A stretch of DNA of 64,000 bases from Owenia fusiformis (Eukaryota; Annelida; Polychaeta; Sabellida; Oweniidae): positions 26,138,740 to 26,202,739 of the forward strand of contig CAIIXF020000009.1 in the NCBI GenBank assembly GCA_903813345.2, read 5' to 3'. The translations under genes were made by a program, and so were the position numbers. Below, one piece after another: positions 49,901 through 61,900 of the stretch (position 1 is its first letter; every line of letters starts with the position of its first letter). The notes beneath the pieces are model-generated. The model did no database searches. It was given only the letters and a program-made list of their open reading frames with translations, and was not told the origin of the DNA.

Positions 49901-52900
49901 GGTGTTCTGCTACTAGGTAACCTTTGTACTCTTTGTTCCAACCATTTGGACATGTATGAAGTGCTGGTATCATTACCAAGTTCCGAGGTATCTGGCACAC
50001 CACACAAGGAACATCATGGTCAGTTAAAGAATGAGGATTATTAGTGTCTGGAGCATTGGTTGCCTTGAATGGGACCTCATTAGAAGCATGAAACTCATAT
50101 TCAGCTCCATATATATAGGCACCAACACTATTAACACCATCAGTATAACTTCCCCATTCAGGCTCGTTAGGCAGACATTAAAAATTGCTACTACCTCCAG
50201 TGTTGGTATAGTGGGACCCTGCCGCCACACCTGAATTATCGAATATGACAGTTTATTATCTGCGGGTCAGGTGGTTGAAAGAATTTAAAAAAGAATGAGG
50301 TAGTGAGCCTATTTTTGAGCTCATAATAAGTCTCCATATATATATTTCAAATATGATTTTTAGATATAATGAATTTTTAGCCTTTAGAATACCTTTGTAT
50401 AAGACACTTGTTCCATTTGTATCTGGACACACTGTTCTTCCCCAGCGTACATATGTGCTCCATACTGCTGACTCGACTGTAATTGTTTGATTAATTTATT
50501 TCTAATCCATACTTCATATTTATAATGGACTAATTGTTTTATTGGCTCACACAGTGAGCCTATGGGATCGACCAGGCGTCCGTCCGTTGGTGTGTCCGTC
50601 CGTCTGTCCGTCCGTCCGTCTGTTGGTCCGTCCGTCCGTTGGTCTGTCCGTCCGTCAACATTGGCCGCACAAATTAAAAGTGCTATTCGGATTGAGTCAT
50701 ATCCACATTAATTTTATGCATATGCATTATGCATAATGCCTATTTGACCTATCATCGCCATTTCCCAAGTTCGCCTGGTTTCCGAGAAATTGCTGATTTT
50801 GTTATCAAAAAGTCATATTTTCTCTAAATACTAGACACTTTGTTGAAGTAGAACTTTCAAATAACTTGTAGTAGTTGCTGTATATGCAACTTATGTCCTC
50901 TGAAGATTTCAAAGCTCTTGGAATTACAGTTTTTGGTGTTTACTCTATAAAATTTGACAAAAGGTAGGATTTATTGTCATTTTCAGTAAACTTTCTCATA
51001 TATAAAGTCAATGGCAGGTTTTCTGATTGACAAGTTTCTCAAAGTTTGCCTTATACTTGATCATTTCTTGCAATGAATTACATCATTTCTAGATTTAAGC
51101 ATTCCCTACATATTGCTCAATATATGTCAGCATCAAATTTTTACCGTTTTGGAGATATTTGACGTAAAAAAAACAGTAAAAATAAGTTTTTTTTCGACTT
51201 CCTTAAATTTGACCAAATTTTTGGGGGAAAATCATCTACAGGAGTTCAAATCTGACATTAGTTTTTGGATTTGACCTTTGACCTTCGAAAGGTCAAAAAG
51301 TTGATTTTTGGATGTGAATTTTGGTCAGCTTAATCACAAGAGACCTAACTGAGCTCTGAATAAGTAAAATTTTCAAGGTCAAAGGTCATCAGACTAGGTC
51401 ACACAACTGTGCTATCTAAGTTTCGCAAAGTTCGAGACTACAAATCCAAATCAATATTTTTGTTTGAAAGTAAGGATATACATTCCTCTGAAGGTTCCAA
51501 ACTGTGTGAGCACAGGACCGTAGGTCCTTCATTATTTTTAACTTTCACTCTATAAATAAGTTGAAATAAATACTTTTTTGTTTTAATAGTTGAAGTAACA
51601 TTATTGATAGGCTTTGTTGTTACATATTGCTAGAGAAGAAGTAACCATACTTTTACCAGGTATGCAAAAGGCAATATAATCAGACATACCTGTACCAGCT
51701 GGAGTTCCACATGGCAATTCAATTTCTCTATTACAATCCTTCTCAACAACAGGTATGGACTTAAGAACGTTCTGAATATAATAAATATACAAAATTACTA
51801 ACCTGTATTTAAGGTGTCATTTTCCTTATTTATTGTTTGAATTTAGTTACCATTTTGAATTTATAAAAAATCTACAAAGGCCCAATAAGTTATTGGGGAT
51901 ACATTTGAAAGGGTGATAGTTGAAGAATACACATAAAACCTCATTAAACATTTCAAAGTTTTATTTGTTAGAATACATTGTGTCTTTTTTGCTTATTCAT
52001 TTAAGTTTATAATTCAAAAGAAGTCTTTTACTAGAGATGAAGAATTTACCTCTATCCTTGCCACTCTTTGCTTGCATGTAAGTTTCTTTGCAGCTTGAGA
52101 CACAATTATCATTGAACAAAGTACTCCCAGAGTTAGTATCGTTGGTGCCATTTTGTTTTTATTTGTATGTACCAACGATTGCTGCTAGTTAATATGAAAC
52201 TTATATCTTGTTCATTAGCATTAAAATTAGCATAGGGAAAACATTTACACAAGAATAATAAACAAGGAAAATTATACAGTGTCAGAAGTGGCTAAATATT
52301 CGATGTTTATTTTACATTTGATATATTGCAAATCTATTTTAACATCATAAATATTCTAAATTTAATGTCAAAACAAATGTAGAAAACTTCAAATAAGAAA
52401 AAAGTAAAGGACCATGTGCAGTATGGCAAGTGATTTTAGACAGTCATATCTTTCACTATGAATACTTTCTGGGCATAGATGTGGTTTTTATTAAAACAAT
52501 ATGTTTTCTTTCAAGTGAAGTACCTATGATGATAAATATATCAATCTAACAATTCGAAAAATTATGAATATGGACCCCATGTGAACATTTTTCTCAAAAT
52601 GTTGAACCGATTTACTCAAAAGAGGATCTTCTCAAAAGAAGATTTTTATTCCATCAAAAGAGTAAACAACAAGGGGTCTAAAACTTCTTCAAAGGTAGAA
52701 TGGTATTAAAAGTCTACTTTTGAAGATATCAAATTTCGATGACCAAATCATGCTGAAAACAATGGATAGCACAAGTTTTCCCTATGGGAAAATAACATGG
52801 GATATGTGGTTTTTAACTTTAACGCATTTCAATACCCATCCCCTTTTCAAAATTGTTGAGATAGTATAGAAGAAACTTTTGATATGTTTGAATTGAGAAA

Positions 52901-55900
52901 AGCAAGATCCTCTATTTAGAAAATAAGCCTAACATTTCTAAAAAAGTGCCAAGGTTGGGTCGTAATCCATAATTTTTGAGAGAGTTGGATTGATATTTTA
53001 CTATCATGAGGACTTCTCTTGAAAGAAAACATATTGTTTTAATAAAAACCACTGTATTTATGGCCAGAAAGTATTCATGGTGAAAGATATGACCATCTAA
53101 AATCACTTGCCATACTGCACATGCACCTTTCAAACAAATAAAGAAAGTAATATATGTCAACCAAATATTTGATACTCTAAGGACGATTAGTAACGTTGAA
53201 ACCAAGTCAACAATATCAAATAAAAAGAACGTCATTGAATAAAGAGGGAAAAACAGGCATGAACAGTTAGTTTACAACATTGACCTCATGTACTTTATAT
53301 TAGTATACTTTATGAAAAATGTTAATTACATGGTTTATACGTTTTAGGATGAAAATGAGGCTGGTAAACCTCCTCCTCCTGAACTCCAGTATGCACCATA
53401 CCACAAACTACAGAAACTCAGCAAATCTGAGGTAAGTCACTTATTGCCCCTCTCCCTAAACTCCCAACATGTACCATATCAAAAACTACAAAAACTCAAC
53501 AAATCTGAGGTAAGTTTCTTAATGCCCCTCTCCCTAAACTCCAATATATACCATATCACAAACTAAAGAAACTCAACAAATCTGAGGTAAGTTACTTAAT
53601 GCCCCTCTCCCTAAACTCCAATATGTACCATATCACAAACTACAAAAGCTCAACAAATCTGAGGTAAGTTACTTAATGCCCATCTCCCTAAACTCCAATA
53701 TGTACCATATCACAAACTACAAAAGCTCAACAAATCTGAGGTAAGTTACTTAATGCCCCTCTCCCTAAACTCCAATACGTACCATATCACAAACAACAGA
53801 AACTCAACAAATCTGAGGTAAGTTACTTAATGCCCCTCTCCCTAAACTCCAATATGTACCATATCACAAACTACAGAAACTCAACAAATCTGAGATAAGT
53901 TACTTAATGCCCCTCTCCCTAAACTCCAATATACCATATCACAAACAACAGAAACTCAACAAATCTGAGGTAAGTTACTTAATGCCCCTCTCCCTAAACT
54001 CCAATATATACCATATCACAAACTACAGAAACTCAACAAATCTGAGGTAAGTTACTTAATGCCCATCTCCCTAAACTCCAATATGTACCATATCACAAAC
54101 TACAAAAACTCAACAAATCTGAGGTAAGTAACTTAATGCCCCTCTCCCTAAACTCCAATATATACCATATCACAAACTACAGAAACTCAACAAATCTGAG
54201 GTAAGTAACTTAATGCCCCTCTCCCTAAACTCCAATATGTACCATATCACAAACTACAAAAACTCAACAAACCTGAGGTAAGTTTCTTAATGCCCCTCTC
54301 CCTAAACTCCAATATGTACCATATCACAAACTACAGAAACTCAACAAATCTGAGGTAAAATACTTAATGCCCCTCTCCCTAAACTCAAATATGTACCATA
54401 TCACAAACTACAGAAACTCAACAAATCTGAGGTAAGTTACTTAATGCCCCTCTCCCTAAACTCCAATATGTACCATATCACAAACTACAAAAACTCAACA
54501 AATCTGAGGTAAAATACTTAATGCCCCTCTCCCTAAACTCCAATATGTACCATATGTGACAAACTAAAGAAACTCAGCGAATCAGAGATAAGACATTTAT
54601 TGCCCATTCCATATTGAAATGTCCAAAATAAGGAGTGAATTCATAAAAAAATATTTTGTTCAGTAATAATTGCTACTTCATGGGGTTGCTGTTATTTTAG
54701 TTGCAAAATTACCCCCTTAATATGGCTGTTAGACATTGTATTGGAAATTGGAAACTATTTTTATTTTTCTATTTAAAGATATACATTTCTCATCAGGTTG
54801 TGGTGTCTTTGATCTACTAGGATGTCATTATCTAATTCAGTAGTTCATTGTGATATTTAGATGATAAATTTTCTTGATTACACACATTAGAGTCCATATG
54901 ACTAAAGTATGTTCATATTAATTGCTTTTGTAAGTAAAGGCAATTGTTCAATCAATTTTCCCTGTCGCTTTGCTATTAGTTATCTAGGGATGAAAGCCAT
55001 TGAATGGATTCACTTTATTTATTATGTCGTATAATAAACATTGATTGTATGCTTTGTTTTCTTTTTATTATAGTTTATGATAGTGCATCATAGAAATTAT
55101 GAATTTATGTCAAAAACAACAAAATGTATGTATTTTCATTACTTGCAAATTGGCACGTTATTGCGCAGTTTTAAAAATATGCATTTCATTTTGAAATTAC
55201 CTTAAATTTATAAGATGATAACCTATGATTTATGGAATGTATGAAATGTGCATAGACTTTAGAATCTTGTATATTCCTCTAGAATTACTAAATTATTGAG
55301 ACCTGACTTATGTAATAATATATACAGGTTATTTATTGGGAGGGATTGAATATGGGTTTTATTCCGTGGAACAATAGATATTGACCGAAGGGTAATATAA
55401 TATGACAAATGGGTAAATATCTCTACTAAGGTTTTGATTAACTATATAAGTAACTTCATAAGTATGATTAAGTTAATTAAATACCTTATTAAGAAATCAT
55501 CTTATCATTATTAATTTGTCACCACCACAACTATTTTGTTTTGGTGGTTGGTGTTTGGCATCCAGTGTTTGTAACATGGCATCTGTAAGATGATGTCTGT
55601 AACATGGTATCTGTTACAAATGGCAGGTCGTGACATTTTGCATGTTGATGCCCTGTGTTTCCTGCATCAGTGTGATGTGGTCTTCATTTATGAAGGTCCA
55701 TTTGCATAAGAAAAGCACAATTCTTTAATTATGATAATGTTTTCTGTTTCAGTTTGAAGACCTGTATATTGAGGTGTTGTATACCATCAAACACAAAGTG
55801 GGGACAACCATTGGGGGCCACTCCCCATTTATGCAAGATCTCTATCTATATGCCAGGGAGGCTTTTGGTGTTACCCCTGAAGATCATGCCCACTTACTGG

Positions 55901-58900
55901 CAAAGGCAAGCAAAGAAATGGTAAGATCTTTTGATTTTTTATAAGTAGTTTGTCTGATATCAACCCCCTGTATTCCCCACATTCATTTTGTTTTCCAACA
56001 TAATGTCAATGTAAATAGTTAAAAACCTATTAAGGGATACCTAGCTTAGAGAGGACATCTTCCATTCCTATCAATAGAAAGGTTTCAAAAAGGTTCTTAA
56101 TTAAAGGCCATTCAAACCATCCTATAAGCTATAACTATATGATTCTGCTTCTCTTTCACACATTCTGTACAAATGCAACTAAATTGTACCAGTTGTCTCA
56201 GAGCAATAAAATAACACAATATAATCCAGCATCTAATTTCAAGGATTACTTATCATCGTGGACACATTTGACTGGCTTATAACATTAAAAAGCAGAAATA
56301 AATTACCCAGCATCTTCTAAGTTTATTAATCTATTTAAAAGGGTTCAGTGACTGCCATGTTGTAGTCAAAATATGAAATCATCAATTTGAGTAATGTTAC
56401 TCATAAATTAGAAACCCTTATGTTAGTTTCTTGAGGGAAATGTTCCCTTTGGGCCTCATAACATGTGAAATAGTACTCAGGTTATGAGAAATCGGGTGAC
56501 TGATCGTTCAGCTTTTTAAGGTCAGTGAAGTTTATGTGTTTCCCTCCATTAAGTAAAATCATCACGTATATTATATATCATGCTTTGTAAATTCCAGTCA
56601 TTCATTCTCGTAGATTAAGCTAGAGGTATAGTACATGAACTGAGGAGAACTCCAAAAGGTAGATAGAGCTTGAGGTATAGTTCATGAACTGAGAGGAACT
56701 CCAAAAGGTAGATAGAGCTTGAGGTATAGTTCATGAACTGAGGGGAACTCCAAGGGTTACATAGAGCTTGAGGTATAGTTCATGAACTGAGGGGAACTCC
56801 AAGGGTTACATAGAGCTTGAGGTATAGTTCATGAACTGAGGGGAACTCCAAAAGGTAGATAGAGCTTGAGGTATAGTTCATGAACTGAGGGGAACTCCAA
56901 GGGTTACATAGAGCTTGAGGTATAGTTCATGAACTGAGGGGAACTCCAAGGGTTACATAGAGCTTGAGGTATAGTTCATGAACTGAGGGGAACTCTAAAG
57001 GGTAGATAGAGCTTGAGGTATAGTTCATGAACTGAGGAAACTCCAAAGAGTAGATAGAGCTTGAAGTATAGTTCATGAACTGAGGGGAACTCCAAAGAGT
57101 AGATAGAGGTATGGAAATCACAAAGGATAGGTTCTCATTTACTTATTTCTTACTTTTCCTTCCTTTTAATAGCAAATTTCAATTCATTGAAACGTTTTCT
57201 ACAATAATCACTTTGATACAACAATTATGTCTGTATCATTGAATATGTGCCTTCGGTCTGTCGTAATATAGCCCTCACTTATTTAGTCAAACTATACTTC
57301 ATTCCCAGTCACTGTATTTGTATTATTGCTATTAATATTTATAGGTAAACATAGACAAATATATTATCCTTTTTAATGTGGCATATAGTGAATACTATTA
57401 GATGAAAAGTACAGTACAGGATTTTCTTTATAAAATCATTATATTGATACAAATTGCCCTCATTCATCAAATACAGAATGTAGGGGATATGCTCTAAACT
57501 CTATCGCGAAAATCTAAGTTTTTGATTTCTTACCAAAGTTATGTTTGAAATTTTCATAGTTTATTCATAAAATGTATCTATTTGACATACATATATATAT
57601 CAACCCTATGGGTGAATGCAATACCATTATTTAAGATTGAAAACTCTTTGAAATCCAAGACTTTTTGACCTTAATTTCCCGATTGTGTTGTCCTTGTTGA
57701 CATTGATGGATGAGAAATGTTTGATTTTGAACAGAAACGGGCGGTGATTAGGTCATCATTCGTTTCCATGTTATCAATAATTCACACTAGGATAATTGTG
57801 GGTCATTGAGTTATTCCATGAACATCAATGACATGAATTCATGGCAGAAACTTTAGCTCAGGGTATCTCCCTCAGGGGTAGCTATTTGGTCTGAAAGTGC
57901 TGGGAGCAATATTTAGATTACAAAACTTCTCTACATCTGTATATCCTGTTTTTTCCCTAAGGAGCAGTCTCTTGGTCTGGCAGCAAATAGGAGAAATATT
58001 TAGCAAGTTACAGTTGTATTTATATTATATTATTGTATTGACCTATGTACCACTTTAAATGTTCACAGTTTATCATGTTTATTGTAAATTTAATTATGGG
58101 CAGTCATACACCCCCTGGGGTGTCATAGCCTGTATAATGTTGTAATTTTTGTAATGAAAACTGAAATAAATTATTTTGAAATTGAATTGAATTGAATTGA
58201 ATCTTCTGGATCTGTATATCCTATTTTCTCCCTAAGGAGCAGTCTCTAAGCCTACCAGTAATGGGGAGCTATATTGAGATAAATAAGTCTACAAGAAGGA
58301 GGAACAACATTTAGTTCAATCACAATACTTTTCTGTATCTGTATATCCCCTTAATATATATCCATCAGGAGTCTCTTAGCCTACCAGTAAAAGGGAGCAA
58401 AATTTAGATAGATAGAGCTTGTTTATGATTTATATGTATATTCCATTAGGTAGATTACAAAGATTGCATATGGTTTTCACATTTGTTTAAATTATTTCAA
58501 TGGAGACAGGATGGCTACATGTTTATGAGTGTTTTGCAGACATTGATATTTGCATTAGATCACACCATTACCCTCTTCAAGAGGCTTTGCAAGATCGATT
58601 TACTCTTAGCATTTTTTTTATTTTATAGATAAACTTCTGAACTCAGCGAGCCAATCATACCCTTGAGTAGCTAAATTGTGGTTCTTTACATGTAATATAC
58701 ATCGTCATATGAGAATAATAATGTCCCTAGTGCCATTTTTGAAAAAATTGAGATTTTCACAGATTTTCACTATTTAAATCATCCTCTTTTTTACTGAGAT
58801 ATTCCCTTACCTTTATCTCCTCTCAATAGCATGCTTTTCAGTGTCAAATTGCCCTAACTCTATAAAAATTTCAAAAATACAATTTAACTTTGTTCTATGT

Positions 58901-61900
58901 ATCACTTTAACCAATCAAATTGTTTGAATTAAGCCATGTGACCAAGAATTATTATATAACAATTTTAAACTGAGATTTGAGTCTATTTTTGAAAAAATTG
59001 AATAGAGAAAATTTGTGTCCACCGAAGAACACTGAATAAGGTCACAATGACAAAATTTAATTTAGGATAACTATTGAGTACAGACATCATAATAAAGAGA
59101 AGATTATGCTTAAGCTAATAATTGTGTCTAGCTACCAGCCATGAGCTGGTAACATATACCCTGGGGAGATTTCAATATCATGTACTTTTGCCCTTAGTAT
59201 ATCAATTTTATTCATTTTGACATGGCCTCTGAATGATTGATTGAATGTCCAAAAAACTAAGCGATTTCATGATGGTAATGATTTTTTTCTCGATTGCTTC
59301 AGAAACTAATCTAGGAAGTTTTGATTTGTGTCCCCATGTTATTAATGTTGACTGATTAGTCTTTGGTGATGCGGATTAAATTGAATAAGCCTGAAGGAGC
59401 CTGAACCTGACCCCTGAGGGAGAAACCACTCTTTTTTCCTTTCCCCAGCCTGAATTCTCATTTTGGTAGAGATGTTTATATTTTTCTTTTGGATATCATA
59501 TGGTGAGATTAATATATATTTATATTGAATATAATTCACCATACACCATGCACCTTTTCTCCATTTGCATTTTATGTTTTATTTGACATAATAGGAATTG
59601 ATTTAAATATACAGGTCAGATTGTATGAATGTGAATATACAATAGTGACCTAATTAGAACTCTTCTTTATTTAATATTTATAAGTTATAACTCAATTGGT
59701 ACCAATGAGACTAGAAGTAAGACAATAATTCCAGGTAGACCACAAGTTGGAAATAGTCCATTGTTTTTATTGATATACAGTGTATTTCCGCTATTTGACA
59801 AATAGGGCATCGTGAGATTCTTCCATTGTTATCACTGCAATAACCCGAACCTGGGAGCAATAAAAATGTCAGATTTATTCACCTCGATCCCGCAACAAGA
59901 TGAATTACTCTCATGGGTCACCAATTAATTCATCATTTTTTACATACATTGGTATCGGGTTGAATTATCTTGAAAAATGATCTTCATGGTATTTTGATTA
60001 TGAAAAATGTGTAATAAATTCATTTAGAGAAAGATAGATCGGTGCTGTCAAGGAAATACATCAACTCTGATTTATGCAATATAGCCTGTGGCTTGCACCT
60101 TTTTGAATAACATATGACAACACTATACTATAGATCTATTCATCACTAGCTTATCGTAATGTAAGAAACTGATTTGTTTCATCAGTTACTTACAGAAACA
60201 TTTTTGCATTTTCAAAATTTGAGATTTATGATTAGATAATGAAACATTTTTGCATTTTCAAAATTTAAGATTTATGATTACATAATGAAATATTTTTGCA
60301 TTTTCAAAATTTGAGATTTATGATTTTTTGCATTTTCAAAATTTAAGATTTATGATTACATAATGAAACATTTTTGCATTTTCAAAATTTGAGATTTATG
60401 ATAACGTAATAAAGATACATTTGTGATTCTACAATTTCGGATCATATACATGAATACACTATTATCTTAGTGAATAGGTTAGTATGTTTTGACATCACCA
60501 AACAAACAAACAAACAAACAAACAAACAAATCAACAGATTTGAAAATGATGAATACAACAACAACAGGGGTATTTTAAGCTCTACAGAATGATCCTTTTA
60601 CGTGCATATACTATGCATATATGTACTGTACTGTATTTATTTCATCGAATTGGAAATTAAGGAGTATGTTCAACCACGAAGCACAAATGCTTTTAAAAAG
60701 GCAAGGGTTATAAATGTCAGGAAATTGCATATCTTTTATTAAGATGGAAGAATTATGTTTGCATCTTGAGCAATGCTACGACTGGTATTGGGAAACACTT
60801 AAGTTTTATTACACAAAAGTAGAAATAATCGACAATCTCTTTTGGGTATAAAATCCTACGTCTGGGATTCATTTTTATTTCACATTTGATGGTGGCAGCT
60901 TTCAGAATTACCATAAATTACATCTTACCATTTCTAATTGTCTAGTGGTGAAAAGCTCAGAAAAGTGAATTCCAAAGATATCGTGAAATAATTGTCCATC
61001 AAGAGACACATCTGGACACTGAACAGCAAGATGAGTTTACCTTAGAAATAGTAAAATATCTGTATTATGTTCATAACCTTTGCAAGTTGAAGCTTTATTT
61101 TCTGTACCGGAAAATGCTAGGGCATCTGTGTCATTACTGCGAGAATTAATAATCACATTATCACTGGTCTCTGTAGGCTTCTTCACATTCAGTATGTCTC
61201 TTGTTATGACTTCGATCATTTGTCATTATTTTGTCTTCAAACTGTCTAGATATAATGACTAATACTAGTCTACTGCTTCATAAAGTGTTCCATCTGAAGG
61301 CATTAAGGATCAATTCATTTGAATAAATAAACTTGTTTTAGGACAGATTGTAAAAGTGGGTGTTTTGCGGCATATTTTACTTTAGGTTACGGGAAAATAA
61401 AAAAATAATGGTATTTAATTTTCTTTAATTTCAAACTCTTCCCTTCAACAAAATAAAACCTCTATTATATGCTAATATTCATGTAATCAGTGCCTCTTTA
61501 CCGCCTTCCTCATCCATTTACATATGTACATTTATATTCCATCTTTTAATTCAAAGTCCTGGCCATAAATATGACTCATATGATTGGTTGATGTGTTTCC
61601 AGCCTCCCACCCTGATTCTTATTGTAACCGTAATAGAAGCCCGCAATCTAGAAGCCAAAGATGCCGATGGTGAGTAATAGGTGGCGCTATTGTGTCTCTT
61701 TAATCAAAAGTCGAAATTAACTATATATAATAAATTATCCATAGAATTATAGTTTTATTAATTACTGAGTTAAAAATGTAGTCACTGTATTGCATCTAGA
61801 CAATTCAGATAATGTATGTTATATTTTATATGTTTTTTGATTGCTCTGCAATAATTTTTTAAAAAAAGCACTGAAACACCCAATTACTAAGGGTGTCGAA

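Noticed and set aside
53432-54600. CRISPR-like regular array
   Set aside because: Units are contiguous with no unique spacers, are derived from a neighbouring exon, and the genome is eukaryotic.
56927-57121. Minus-strand ORF with repeated FMNYTSSS-type words
   Set aside because: Direct consequence of the 49-bp minisatellite; no start context or homology.
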